A stretch of 64,000 nucleotides of DNA from Candidatus Buchananbacteria bacterium CG10_big_fil_rev_8_21_14_0_10_33_19 (GTDB lineage: Bacteria; Patescibacteria; ABY1; 2-01-FULL-39-33): NCBI GenBank assembly GCA_002773855.1, contig PEZY01000012.1, positions 62,001 through 126,000 of the forward strand, written 5' to 3'. The position numbers and the translations under genes were made by a program. The notes under the pieces were generated by a model that searched no databases, was not told where the DNA came from, and saw only the letters and a list, made by a program, of their open reading frames with translations. Below, piece by piece: positions 8,459 through 16,690 of this stretch (the first letter of the stretch is position 1; every line of letters begins with the position of its first letter).

Positions 8459-9283
8459 TTATTCTATCGTTCTAATTTTAGTTGAAAAGTCTGGATCATC
8501 AGCGTATTTGAGAGCTCGATCATTAATCAAAAACATATCCATCGCTTCTTTCAAAGTTAAATCTGTATCAATTAGTCCTAAATCAAATGCTAGTTCAGCA
8601 GCATAGCCTGGCAGTAATACTTTATAGCTAAATGGAATTTTTTTTGGTGAAATAGTATTAATATGTCGGACTATGTTTGTGGTACAAGTATTGGTTAGAG
8701 TGTTGTAGAATTCAGGCTGGTCTTTAAGTTTATTTAGTCTGTTTATCATATTTAAAAATAAAGCCTGTTTTTTTTCTTTGGTTGTTTTGGCTGGGTAGAT
8801 ATAAACTTTGTCATTTCGATAGTTTGATCTTAATTTCACTACATCTTTTTCGTCAGCTACGATGTACATTATTTCGTATTGATTGAATAGCCCCTTGATA
8901 ATTGAATATTCTTCATCTTTTTCATTTCTGGTTTCAACTGATATAGATACGTATTCATTATCTTCAAACCCAAAGCTCAAAAAAGTATGAGCCAATCCAG
9001 AGAATTTGGAAAATGGCTCTAAAATAAAATCCACTGATTGTAATTTATTTAAATCAAATTTTTTATCATAATAGTTAATATCATAATCATCGTTGCTACG
9101 GTAATTAAAATTTCTAATATTATAAATGGTTATTTCATTGCCGTTAATATCGGCATAAGCTAGTATTTCTTTTGGTGTTTTCCAATCACGATCGTTTGAT
9201 GGTTTGAACAAAAATAAAAAAGCAATATAAACTATTATTGCTAATAGTAAACTTAATAATATTAATTTGAATACTTTTTTCAT
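8459..9283 (-). CDS. DUF4105 (Lnb N-terminal-like) membrane-anchored protein
   Basis: A 274-residue protein with one N-terminal membrane anchor (about 5-27). The body matches the DUF4105 pattern as I know it: NDRDW just after the membrane segment, then a YADINGNEITIYNIRNF-type stretch, a conserved AHTFLSFGF segment and a Cys-containing TLTNTCTTN motif near residue 195. DUF4105 corresponds to the N-terminal periplasmic domain of some lacto-N-biosidases and is otherwise uncharacterised. It is transcribed against its neighbours, and its -10 box sits so close to the ATG that the mRNA should be leaderless. Confidence 0.8.
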   Translation of the reverse strand: MKKVFKLILLSLLLAIIVYIAFLFLFKPSNDRDWKTPKEILAYADINGNEITIYNIRNFNYRSNDDYDINYYDKKFDLNKLQSVDFILEPFSKFSGLAHTFLSFGFEDNEYVSISVETRNEKDEEYSIIKGLFNQYEIMYIVADEKDVVKLRSNYRNDKVYIYPAKTTKEKKQALFLNMINRLNKLKDQPEFYNTLTNTCTTNIVRHINTISPKKIPFSYKVLLPGYAAELAFDLGLIDTDLTLKEAMDMFLINDRALKYADDPDFSTKIRTIE

Positions 9284-9289
9284 TTATTT

Positions 9290-9295
9290 ATTATA
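9290..9295 (-). promoter_or_regulatory. -10 box giving a leaderless transcript (DUF4105 gene)
   Basis: On the minus strand TATAAT occupies 9295-9290, and the ATG begins at 9283, seven bases after its last base. Transcription should start at the A of ATG. No clear -35 is visible. Confidence 0.5.
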
Positions 9296-9357
9296 GCATA
9301 TGAGTAATTAATTAATATGTTTACTACTTATTGATTACCTGCTTGTTGTATTTTTGA

Positions 9358-9363
9358 TATAAT
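9358..9363 (+). promoter_or_regulatory. -10 box giving a leaderless transcript (MBL gene)
   Basis: TATAAT at 9358-9363 ends seven bases before the ATG at 9370, so the predicted +1 coincides with the start codon. The -35 region (TTACCT at 17 bp) is poor. Confidence 0.5.
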
Positions 9364-9369
9364 TAATTC

Positions 9370-10224
9370 ATGAATAAAAAAATTGTTATCTTAATATTAT
9401 TTGTATTTTTTTCTGCTCTAACCCTTTTAAATAATAATGGTCAGATTAAAGGCGCCACTGATAATAAATTAGCAGTTTATTTTCTAGACATTGGTCAAGG
9501 TGATGCTACGCTTATTCGCACTCCGGCTGGCGACGACATTTTAATTGATGGTGGACCTAACAATACCTTGCTCCAAAAGTTGGGGGAGTATTTACCATTT
9601 TATGACCATAAAATTGAAACGATAATCTTAACACATCCCGATAGCGATCATGTCACTGGTTTGGTAGAAGTAATCAAGCGCTATGAAGTAGACAGAGTTT
9701 TGATGACTAGAGTTTATTCGGATTCAACTAGTTACTTGTCTTTTTTAGCTGAAGTAGAAAAAAATAATATTACTGTTGAGGTAATTGATCAGCCAGAAGT
9801 GGTGGATTTTGGTGGTGGCGTGACGTTTGATATTATTTATCCGTTAGAAAATTTAGTCGGGCAAAAAGTAGATAGTACCAACAATACTTCGATTACTGGT
9901 AAATTAATTTATGCTAGTACCACGGTTATGTTGACTGGTGATTTAGAAAATGAAGAGGAGTTAGCGGCTAGACATTTAGATTTGAAATCTGACATTTATC
10001 ACGTAGGACACCATGGTTCGAGCAACGCTAATGATCTAAGTTTTGTGTCGGCTGTTGAGCCACGTTATGCTGTTATTTCGGTGGGGGCAAATAATCATTA
10101 CGGTCATCCTAACTATCGAACACTTAAGAATTTAGAAAAAGTAGCAGCTGAAGTTTTTAGAACCGATCAGTTGGGTGATATAATATTTGCCAGTGATGGC
10201 AGTAGTTGGGAGATTGTGAAGTAA
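9370..10224 (+). CDS. exported ComEC-like metallo-beta-lactamase-fold protein
   Basis: A 284-residue protein with an N-terminal signal or anchor segment (about 4-22) followed by a metallo-beta-lactamase fold of the kind found at the C-terminus of ComEC. LDIGQGDA is at 39-46, the metal-binding motif THPDSDH at 88-94, and a GHHGSS motif follows later. In full-length ComEC this domain is thought to act as a nuclease on incoming DNA outside the membrane. The comEC gene 2 kb upstream lacks this domain, so the two products may work together. An unrelated hydrolase role is not excluded. Confidence 0.85.
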   Translation: MNKKIVILILFVFFSALTLLNNNGQIKGATDNKLAVYFLDIGQGDATLIRTPAGDDILIDGGPNNTLLQKLGEYLPFYDHKIETIILTHPDSDHVTGLVEVIKRYEVDRVLMTRVYSDSTSYLSFLAEVEKNNITVEVIDQPEVVDFGGGVTFDIIYPLENLVGQKVDSTNNTSITGKLIYASTTVMLTGDLENEEELAARHLDLKSDIYHVGHHGSSNANDLSFVSAVEPRYAVISVGANNHYGHPNYRTLKNLEKVAAEVFRTDQLGDIIFASDGSSWEIVK

Positions 10225-10320
10225 GTAGACTTGACTTTTTGTAATTGTTATGGCAGATTAATTATTGATTGTACCTTTACATTTTTTAGATAGAAACACA
10301 AAAAAGGAGGAGATAGTTAA

Positions 10321-11172
10321 ATGAAGTCCAGGCAAAAAATAATGGTCAGTTGTTTTGTTGGCGGATTTTTTGGCACACTAGTGGCTATTGTTTCTGGTGT
10401 TGGTTTTTGGTGGCTAGGATTGCTGGTCGGGTTTTCGACGGGCTATTTGAGCTATGAATTTCATCAAGTGTTAGCAGCTATACCGATTTTCTGGAAAAGT
10501 ACAGTAAACGTGTTCTCAAAGACAGTCTGGCCCAAGTTGGTTAGATTATACAAATATGATGAGCCGAGGCCATTTTTATTAGTAGGCTTTAGCTCGTTTG
10601 TGTTTATAACTACTTATTTATTTAGGTTGTCACCTGATTTAATATTGGACAACCTTGTGACTATACTTGGTTTATCACTATTCTTAGCAGTATTTATAGC
10701 CATCAGTGTATGTTTTATTGCCTGTGCAGGTGCTGACATTGTTGAAAAAGTATATTGGGAAGGGACTATGATTGTTGAATCTAGTTTACTTAAAAGTAAA
10801 AAGGTGGATTTAACATATGCCCGCACCATTCGTTGGTTCCTAGAGGGATTAATAGCATTGCCGCTGCTAGTTGTATTTTTTGTGATAGCTAGTTTTCTAT
10901 TATTGTGTTCACCATTAATTTTTTTGGTTTTGGCTTTAATCATGATTAGCTGGGAAATTATAAAATACATTTATTCAGATGAACGATTGACTTGTGGTTT
11001 TAGTGGTGCTATTGGTGTGTTACTGGCCATATCATATTTATTTTATAATCCCAATTTATCTTGGGTAGAAGCGGTTATTTTAATGGTGTCAATTGGCGTA
11101 ATTAGCTGTACTATTGGTGTGATTAGTTGGAAAGTTTTTCAATCTAAAAAAACAAATATTTGTCAGGCTTAA
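10321..11172 (+). CDS. multi-pass membrane protein, unknown function
   Basis: A 283-residue protein with about six or seven hydrophobic segments: two near the N-terminus (about 9-45), a central pair (about 85-140), a long pair (about 178-218) and a C-terminal pair (about 228-272). I recognise no catalytic motif or family. A strong Shine-Dalgarno (AAGGAGGAG, about 10 bp before the ATG) stands out from the weak sites of most genes here. A terminator follows, so it forms a single-gene unit. Confidence 0.7.
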   Translation: MKSRQKIMVSCFVGGFFGTLVAIVSGVGFWWLGLLVGFSTGYLSYEFHQVLAAIPIFWKSTVNVFSKTVWPKLVRLYKYDEPRPFLLVGFSSFVFITTYLFRLSPDLILDNLVTILGLSLFLAVFIAISVCFIACAGADIVEKVYWEGTMIVESSLLKSKKVDLTYARTIRWFLEGLIALPLLVVFFVIASFLLLCSPLIFLVLALIMISWEIIKYIYSDERLTCGFSGAIGVLLAISYLFYNPNLSWVEAVILMVSIGVISCTIGVISWKVFQSKKTNICQA

Positions 11173-11192
11173 AAAACTTGGCATTTAAATAG

Positions 11193-11217
11193 CCTCACGT
11201 TTAACGTGAGGTTTTTT
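11193..11217 (+). terminator. intrinsic terminator after the 10321 gene
   Basis: CCTCACGT (11193-11200) pairs with ACGTGAGG (11204-11211) around TTA, followed by six T. Confidence 0.88.
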
Positions 11218-11228
11218 ATTTGTATTTC

Positions 11229-11257
11229 TTGTCAAAGTGTATTTTTTTTGGTAGAAT
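11229..11257 (+). promoter_or_regulatory. sigma70-like promoter for response regulator and ndk
   Basis: TTGTCA (11229-11234), a 17-bp spacer, and TAGAAT (11252-11257) preceded by TGG, an extended -10. Confidence 0.75.
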
Positions 11258-11296
11258 AACCGTGATTATTAATTGTTTATTAAAGACTATAAAGAC

Positions 11297-11674
11297 ATGT
11301 CGAAGAAAAAAATTAAAGCTTTGCTGGTTGAAGATGACCAAATGATCGTACAGATGTATAAAATCAGAATGGAAGATGAAGGTTGGGAGGTGTTTACTAC
11401 TGATCGTGGTTCCGAGGCTATGAAGTTGGCTAAAGCTGAAAAACCAGATATTATTTTGCTAGATATTATTTTACCAGAAGTTGATGGTTTCTCTATCTTA
11501 AAAGATTTAAGATCAGACACTACAACCAAAAAAATCCCAGTGATGATGCTAACCAATCTAGGACAAGAGTCCGATCAAAACAAAGGCCAGGAAATTGGTG
11601 TTGAAGGTTATCTAATAAAATCACAACATACACCAGGAGATGTAATTACTAAAATTGAAAGTTTGCTTAAATAA
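11297..11674 (+). CDS. single-domain response regulator (CheY-like)
   Basis: A 125-residue receiver domain with no output domain. The acidic pocket (E12, D13, D14), phospho-acceptor D56 (LLDIILP), T86 and K108 are all present. A TTG eight codons upstream is in frame, but the ATG at 11297 gives the natural N-terminus. No histidine kinase lies in the window, so its partner is encoded elsewhere. It probably signals by protein-protein contact. ndk follows after 16 bp and likely shares the promoter at 11229. Confidence 0.9.
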   Translation: MSKKKIKALLVEDDQMIVQMYKIRMEDEGWEVFTTDRGSEAMKLAKAEKPDIILLDIILPEVDGFSILKDLRSDTTTKKIPVMMLTNLGQESDQNKGQEIGVEGYLIKSQHTPGDVITKIESLLK

Positions 11675-11690
11675 ATAAATTGTTAAAAAT

Positions 11691-12176
11691 ATGAGTTTAC
11701 AATTAGAAAAAACATTGGTTATTTTAAAACCAGACGCTATGCAGAGAAATCTCTTAGGAGAAATTATTACTCGCTTTGAAAAAAAGGGTTTAAAGATAGT
11801 TGGTCTAAAAATGATTGAGCTAGAAGATATACTTTTAGACGATCATTATGCTCACCACAAGGACAAACCATTTTTTGCCGGACTTAAAAATTATATGAAG
11901 AGTTCACCAGTAGTAGTCATTGCTTTAGAAGGCATCGAAGTAGTAGAGGCTGTTAGATTGCTTGTAGGCCCTACCAAGAGCCGAATTGCCGATGCTGGTA
12001 GTATTCGTGGTGATTACTCTATGAGTGGTCAAACCAATATTATTCATTCTTCTGATTCATCAGAAAATGCCGCCGCCGAGATTAAAAGATTTTTTAAAGC
12101 TGAAGAATTGTTTAATTATAAAAAAATTGATTTTGAATTTTTATATGGTGATGAAGAAAGGGAAGAACTGGTTTAG
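11691..12176 (+). CDS. ndk: nucleoside diphosphate kinase
   Basis: A 161-residue NDK, which transfers phosphate from ATP to other nucleoside diphosphates through a phosphohistidine. The N-terminal KPDAMQRN segment (13-20) and the catalytic His at 119 are visible; the active-site motif reads NIIHSSDS, with Ser where most NDKs have Gly after the His. It is slightly longer than the common 135-150 residues, with an extended C-terminal region. The terminator downstream is shared with the convergent rpmB. Confidence 0.95.
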   Translation: MSLQLEKTLVILKPDAMQRNLLGEIITRFEKKGLKIVGLKMIELEDILLDDHYAHHKDKPFFAGLKNYMKSSPVVVIALEGIEVVEAVRLLVGPTKSRIADAGSIRGDYSMSGQTNIIHSSDSSENAAAEIKRFFKAEELFNYKKIDFEFLYGDEEREELV

Positions 12177-12199
12177 TAAAAAAAATATACAAAACAAAA

Positions 12200-12225
12200 A
12201 CACCCCAGAACGGGGTGTTTTTTTA
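12200..12225. terminator. bidirectional terminator between ndk and rpmB
   Basis: ACACCCC (12200-12206) pairs with GGGGTGT (12212-12218). There is a T-run after it on the plus strand, and an A-rich stretch before it gives a T-rich tail on the minus strand. It overlaps the last codon of rpmB. Confidence 0.8.
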
Positions 12226-12399
12226 TTTATCGTTTTTCTTTGCAGTTTTTAGACAGCTAGTGCAAATTTTCATTTTCTTGCCATCCATCTTTTTGCTTTG
12301 AAGATTTATTTTCATTGTTCTTTTGGTTTTGACTTGCGAGTGACTGACATTGTTTCCAGTAGTAGTGCCTCGGCCGCAAACCTCACATACTTGAGCCAT
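12223..12399 (-). CDS. rpmB: 50S ribosomal protein L28
   Basis: A 58-residue protein read on the minus strand from ATG 12399 to TAA 12223. It begins MAQVCEVCGRG and continues with GNNVSHS, the L28 signature, and has two CxxC pairs (C5/C8 and C49/C52) that should bind zinc. It is a single gene with its own promoter, convergent with ndk and divergent from the M50 protease. It is a structural protein of the large subunit. Confidence 0.93.
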   Translation of the reverse strand: MAQVCEVCGRGTTTGNNVSHSQVKTKRTMKINLQSKKMDGKKMKICTSCLKTAKKNDK

Positions 12400-12437
12400 A
12401 TTATTATACTTTAAATTAGTTATGCATTAACTAAAAT

Positions 12438-12466
12438 AGTGTAACATAATTGCGAAAATTGGTCAA
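12438..12466 (-). promoter_or_regulatory. promoter for rpmB
   Basis: On the minus strand: TTGACC (12466-12461), a 17-bp spacer, TACACT (12443-12438). It overlaps the divergent promoter on the plus strand. Confidence 0.6.
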
Positions 12467-12478
12467 TTATGCTACTAT
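12450..12478 (+). promoter_or_regulatory. promoter for the M50 protease gene
   Basis: TTGCGA (12450-12455), a 17-bp spacer, TACTAT (12473-12478). It shares DNA with the rpmB promoter. Confidence 0.55.
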
Positions 12479-12512
12479 AAGTAACAAGTTGAATTAATAA
12501 ATACAAAATATT

Positions 12513-13142
12513 ATGCCGATAAATTGGCTTTTTTCCGAACCAATATTATTCATTTCCTGGATAGTGGCTATTTTAGTCACTTTGACTATTCATGAATTTT
12601 CCCATGCGGCTACTGCTAAATATTTTGGTGATAATACCGCCGAGGATATGGGCCGAGTTAGTCTAAATCCAATAGCTCATATTGACCCAATAGGCTTTGC
12701 GATGCTGTTATTTATTGGTTTTGGTTGGGCTAAGCCGGTACCAGTTAATCCGTATAATCTGCGGAATCATCGACTGTCCAGCGCCTTAGTGTCACTGGCT
12801 GGGCCAGCTTCTAATTTAGTAGCCGCTATTGTTTTTAGTGTAATGTTGAGTATTTTGACACCAATTTTAGGTCCTCAGAATATGTTGGTTAATTTCTTAT
12901 TTTTGCTAATTTTAGTCAATGTTATTTTAATGGTCTTTAATCTTATTCCAATCCCGCCATTAGATGGTTCAAAAGTGTTATTTAGCATTTTGCCTGATAA
13001 ATATAATAATTTTAAAGAAAAATTCTCGATTAATGGACCATTTATCTTGATTTCCCTGGTTTTATTGGATAGTTTGCTAAATTTAAATATTTTTTCTAAG
13101 TTGTTTGGTTATGTTTTGGATATCTTAACTAGATTTTTATAA
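12513..13142 (+). CDS. site-2 protease family (M50) membrane metalloprotease
   Basis: A 209-residue polytopic membrane protein. The zinc-binding HEFSH is at 27-31 inside the first hydrophobic region, and the second family motif (NLIPIPPLDGSK, about 145-156) supplies the third metal ligand Asp. It is the minimal Rv2625-like type with no PDZ or CBS domain. Such proteases cut substrates within the membrane; the substrate is unknown. It has its own promoter and a non-ribosomal gene order on both sides. Confidence 0.9.
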   Translation: MPINWLFSEPILFISWIVAILVTLTIHEFSHAATAKYFGDNTAEDMGRVSLNPIAHIDPIGFAMLLFIGFGWAKPVPVNPYNLRNHRLSSALVSLAGPASNLVAAIVFSVMLSILTPILGPQNMLVNFLFLLILVNVILMVFNLIPIPPLDGSKVLFSILPDKYNNFKEKFSINGPFILISLVLLDSLLNLNIFSKLFGYVLDILTRFL

Positions 13143-13166
13143 TTGCTAGGTAATATTTTTTGCCAC

Positions 13167-13195
13167 TTGACTTATTAGCCAGAATTGTTTAAAAT
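13167..13195 (+). promoter_or_regulatory. promoter of the rpsL-rpsG-fusA operon
   Basis: TTGACT (13167-13172), a 17-bp spacer, TAAAAT (13190-13195). The predicted start near 13202 gives a leader of over 200 nt before rpsL. Confidence 0.7.
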
Positions 13196-13282
13196 ATTCT
13201 CATTGAATCTGGTGCTGTAAAGATCAATAACTTCCGCATTCTTCATAAACAATTATATACAAAATTAGAGTTCTATAATTGT

Positions 13283-13309
13283 GGTTCCCTAGTTTTTGGG
13301 AATTTTTTT
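13283..13309 (+). terminator. possible attenuator in the rpsL leader
   Basis: GGTTCCC (13283-13289) can pair with GGGAATT (13298-13304), including two G-T pairs, followed by a T-run to 13309. It lies between the promoter and rpsL. A second small hairpin (GCCG/CGGC, about 13320-13335) follows. Regulation by attenuation is inferred. Confidence 0.45.
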
Positions 13310-13414
13310 AACTAATGAAGCCGGTGTTTATCGGCAACAATAAGATTGTCATCTCAAACAAAGGCGAAGCCAAAGTTGGGTGATCTTCATAAAACATATA
13401 ATTTTAGAGTTATT

Positions 13415-13840
13415 ATGCCAACAATTAATCAATTATTAAGAAAAAGTCGGACTAGTATAAAGGCTAAGTCAAAGACTCCTGATTTGCAGATTACTTTGGA
13501 CAGTTTACATCGCAAGAGAAAAATTGTTTCTAAAGGTAACCAGTTCAAAAGAGGTGTTTGTCTACAAGTTAGAACTACTACTCCTAAAAAACCAAACTCA
13601 GCTCTTAGAAAAATTGCTCGGGTGAGACTTTCTAATGGCCAAGAAGTTACTGCTTACATTCCAGGTGTGGGTCACAACTTACAAGAACACTCTATCGTGT
13701 TAGTTCGCGGTGGAAGAGTTAAAGATTTACCTGGTGTTAGATACCATGTTGTTCGTGGTGTTTACGATTCTGCCGGCGTTTCAGCTAGAAAACGTGGTCG
13801 AAGCAAATATGGCGCTAAGAAAGAAAAGGCAGCCAAATAA
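13415..13840 (+). CDS. rpsL: 30S ribosomal protein S12
   Basis: A 141-residue decoding-centre protein; the usual bacterial length is about 124. The start MPTINQLLRK matches the conserved N-terminus; an in-frame ATG at 13346 would add 23 unrelated residues and is rejected. The streptomycin-region motifs TTPKKPNSALRK and GGRVKDLPGVRYH are intact. About 14 extra residues lie between TPDLQ (near 26) and KRGVC (near 50). First gene of the str operon, with rpsG 27 bp downstream. Confidence 0.96.
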   Translation: MPTINQLLRKSRTSIKAKSKTPDLQITLDSLHRKRKIVSKGNQFKRGVCLQVRTTTPKKPNSALRKIARVRLSNGQEVTAYIPGVGHNLQEHSIVLVRGGRVKDLPGVRYHVVRGVYDSAGVSARKRGRSKYGAKKEKAAK

Positions 13841-13867
13841 TTTAATAATTGAAACTATTAAAATACT

Positions 13868-14338
13868 ATGAGAGGAAAACAAGCGCCAAAACGACCAATT
13901 GCTCCTGATACTAAGTTTAATCGAACTGATTTAGCTAAGTTTATCAATTACATTATGCAACGCGGTAAAAAAACTATTGCTGAAGATATTGTTTATGAAA
14001 TGATGCAAATTATTTCTGATAAAACTCAATTAGATCCAGTAGAAGTTTTTGAATCAGCTATTAGAAATGTATCGCCAACAGTAGAAATTAAGGGTCGTCG
14101 AGTTGGTGGTGCCAACTATCAAGTACCGATGGCTGTTCGATCAGAGAGAAGCTTTACTTTAGCTTGTCGTTGGTTGATTACTGCCTCAGCAGCTAAAAAG
14201 GGCAAGAAAATGTCAGAAAAATTAGCTGAAGAATTTATTGCAGCTCATAACAATGAAGGAATTGCTGTTAAAAAGAAACAAGATACCTATAAAATGGCCG
14301 AAGCCAATAGAGCTTTTGCTCACTTTGGACGAAATTAA
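13868..14338 (+). CDS. rpsG: 30S ribosomal protein S7
   Basis: A 156-residue primary 16S rRNA binding protein that organises the small-subunit head. Typical segments are present: an N-terminal RGKQAPKR stretch, VEIKGRRVGGANYQVP near residues 75-90, and RWLITASAAKKGKKM. The C-terminus (TYKMAEANRAFAHF) is the standard one. It sits between rpsL and fusA as in most bacteria. A heptamer-type hairpin fills the gap to fusA. Confidence 0.97.
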   Translation: MRGKQAPKRPIAPDTKFNRTDLAKFINYIMQRGKKTIAEDIVYEMMQIISDKTQLDPVEVFESAIRNVSPTVEIKGRRVGGANYQVPMAVRSERSFTLACRWLITASAAKKGKKMSEKLAEEFIAAHNNEGIAVKKKQDTYKMAEANRAFAHFGRN

Positions 14339-14349
14339 TAAATAATTTA

Positions 14350-14430
14350 AGTCAGTTGGTGTTTCGTGGTGGTGGCTGGTAGGAATTTATAAAATAGACC
14401 ACAGCCTACAACCTACGGACTACAACCTAA
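14350..14430 (+). repeat. heptamer-phased intergenic hairpin, rpsG-fusA
   Basis: An imperfect inverted repeat. The right arm reads in 7-bp steps (CTACAAC, CTACGGA, CTACAAC, CTAAACA from 14406). The left arm (about 14352-14382, GT/GG-rich) is roughly complementary. Member of the family described in the findings. Confidence 0.6.
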
Positions 14431-14436
14431 ACAATT

Positions 14437-16581
14437 ATGCCCAGAAAACAAACATTAGACAAAATTCGTAATATTGGGATTATTGCCCATATTGATGCCG
14501 GAAAAACCACTGTTTCCGAAAGAATTTTATTTTACACCGGAAAAAAACATAAAATTGGTGAAGTTCATGAAGGTGAAGCTACTATGGATTGGATGGAACA
14601 AGAACAGGAAAGAGGTATTACTATTACTTCAGCGGCGACTACTTGTTTTTGGCCCAATGCCGCTTGGTTAGGCGGTGGTGATATTCAAATTAATATTATC
14701 GATACCCCTGGTCACGTAGACTTTACCGCTGAAGTAGAAAGATCACTCCGCGTTTTAGACGGTGGTGTGATTGTTTTTGATGGTGTAGCCGGTGTCGAAC
14801 CTCAATCAGAAACTGTGTGGCGCCAATCAGAAAAATATCATGTGCCAAAAATTGGTTTCATCAATAAGATGGACAGAATGGGCGCTGATTTTTACTATGA
14901 TTTAAAAACTATCTACGACAGATTAACGCCTCATGCTCATCCTGTTCAATTACCAGTTGGTGCGGCTGATACCTTTACCGGTATTATCGATTTGTTTGAT
15001 ATGAAAGCTCGAATTTATTCTGATGATATGGGTACTAAATGGGAAGATACCGAAATTCCAGATGATGAAAAAGACAGAGCGGCTGAGTATCGAGCAAAAT
15101 TAGTTGAAGCGATTGTGGAAAATGATGAAGCTTTGATGGAAAAATATTTAGCTGGTGAAGAAATCCCAGTAGCGGATTTGAAAAAAACTTTAAGAGCAGC
15201 AGTTATTGCTAATAAAATTGTGCCAATTATGTGTGGTTCAGCTTTAAAGAACAAAGGTGTTCAATTTTTGTTAGATGCTGTTTCTGAATACTTACCATCA
15301 CCAATGGATATCGATCCACCAATGGCTCATGATCCAGATGACATAACAAAAGAAATTAAAGTAGAAGTAAAAGACGAGGCGCCATTAATGGGCTTGGCAT
15401 TTAAAATTGCCACCGATCCATTTGTTGGTAAATTAGTATTCTATCGAGTTTATAGTGGCGTTCTACGATCTGGTTCTTATGTTGTTAATCAAACTACTGG
15501 TGACAAAGAAAGAATCGGCCGTATTTTAAGAATGCACGCCAACTCTCGGGAAGAAGTTCAAGAGGTTTATTCCGGTGAAATTGCCGCTATCGTTGGTCTA
15601 AGAAGTACCACTACTGGTGACACTATCTCTGATCCAACTGTTAAGGTGTTGTTAGAAAACATTACTTTCCCAGATCCAGTTATTGATATTGCGGTTGAAC
15701 CAAAAACTAAAGCGGATCAAGAAAAAATGGGCTTAGCTTTGTCTAAATTAGCGGAAGAAGATCCAACTTTTAGAGTAAGAACTGATGAAGAAACTATGCA
15801 GACGATTATTTCTGGTATGGGTGAACTTCATTTGGATATTATTGTGGATCGGATGCGACGTGAATTTAAAGTGGAAGCGAATATTGGTAAACCTCAAGTA
15901 GCTTATCGTGAAACTATTAAAGGTTCAGCTCAAGCTGAAGGTAAATATATTAAACAATCTGGTGGTCGCGGACAATACGGCCATTGTTGGATTAAATTAG
16001 AACCGACCGAAAAAGAAGCAGAAGGTGTTCAAAAAGAGTATGTGTTTGTGGACGAAATTAAAGGTGGAGCTGTACCAAAAGAATTTATTAAACCAATTGA
16101 TAAAGGTATTCGTGAAGCGATGGCTAGAGGTATTATCGCTGGCTTCCCACTGATTAATGTTAAGGCTACATTGTATGACGGATCTTTCCATGATGTTGAC
16201 TCTTCTGAAGGCGCCTTTAAAATTGCTGGTTCCATGGCTTTCCAAGATGCCGCTAAAAGATCACAACCAATTTTACTAGAACCAATTATGAAAGTAGAAG
16301 TGATTACCCCAGAACAGTTTATGGGTGACGCTATCGGCGACTTAAATTCTCGTCGAGCAATTATTGGTAATATGGAAGATAGAGGTATTGGGGCTTCTGC
16401 GGTCAAAGTGATTAGTGCTGAAGTACCATTATCTGAGATGTTTGGTTATATGACTACACTTAGGTCTCTAACTCAAGGCCGAGCTTCTTATACTATGGAA
16501 TTTTTGAAATATAACGAAGTGCCAAAGAATGTAGAGGAAAAGATTAAAGAAGAAAGAGGAACTGCGAAAACTAGAATCTAA
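14437..16581 (+). CDS. fusA: elongation factor G
   Basis: A 714-residue translational GTPase that drives tRNA-mRNA translocation. G1 (AHIDAGKTT, 17-25), the G3 DTPGH and the G4 NKMD motifs are visible, followed by domains II-V of normal length. The C-terminal YMTTLRSLTQGRASYTMEF segment is characteristic. Third gene of the str operon; a strong terminator follows. tuf is not directly downstream but about 1.7 kb away with its own promoter. Confidence 0.98.
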   Translation: MPRKQTLDKIRNIGIIAHIDAGKTTVSERILFYTGKKHKIGEVHEGEATMDWMEQEQERGITITSAATTCFWPNAAWLGGGDIQINIIDTPGHVDFTAEVERSLRVLDGGVIVFDGVAGVEPQSETVWRQSEKYHVPKIGFINKMDRMGADFYYDLKTIYDRLTPHAHPVQLPVGAADTFTGIIDLFDMKARIYSDDMGTKWEDTEIPDDEKDRAAEYRAKLVEAIVENDEALMEKYLAGEEIPVADLKKTLRAAVIANKIVPIMCGSALKNKGVQFLLDAVSEYLPSPMDIDPPMAHDPDDITKEIKVEVKDEAPLMGLAFKIATDPFVGKLVFYRVYSGVLRSGSYVVNQTTGDKERIGRILRMHANSREEVQEVYSGEIAAIVGLRSTTTGDTISDPTVKVLLENITFPDPVIDIAVEPKTKADQEKMGLALSKLAEEDPTFRVRTDEETMQTIISGMGELHLDIIVDRMRREFKVEANIGKPQVAYRETIKGSAQAEGKYIKQSGGRGQYGHCWIKLEPTEKEAEGVQKEYVFVDEIKGGAVPKEFIKPIDKGIREAMARGIIAGFPLINVKATLYDGSFHDVDSSEGAFKIAGSMAFQDAAKRSQPILLEPIMKVEVITPEQFMGDAIGDLNSRRAIIGNMEDRGIGASAVKVISAEVPLSEMFGYMTTLRSLTQGRASYTMEFLKYNEVPKNVEEKIKEERGTAKTRI

Positions 16582-16595
16582 ACTTTATATAAAAA

Positions 16596-16626
16596 AACAC
16601 CTCGCCGGAGCGGGGTGTTTTTATTT
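16596..16626 (+). terminator. intrinsic terminator after fusA
   Basis: AACACCTCGC (16596-16605) pairs with GCGGGGTGTT (16610-16619) around CGGA, followed by a T-rich tail. Confidence 0.9.
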
Positions 16627-16630
16627 TTTA

Positions 16631-16660
16631 TAGATGAACATACCATGGTGTGTTCATCTA
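16631..16660. repeat. 30-bp near-perfect palindrome
   Basis: TAGATGAACATACC and its complement meet at a central ATGG; only one pair is a G-T mismatch. It follows the fusA terminator and has no T-run, so it is more like a protein-binding site or cruciform than a terminator. Confidence 0.65.
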
Positions 16661-16690
16661 TAATTATTATCTTTGTTATCTTTCATATTA

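Noticed and set aside
12025..12252. 75-codon open frame over the end of ndk
   Set aside because: A shifted frame of ndk that also covers the terminator; no independent support.
13346..13414. N-terminal extension of S12
   Set aside because: The extra 23 codons have no similarity to S12 and lie in the leader; MPTINQLLRK at 13415 is the conserved start.
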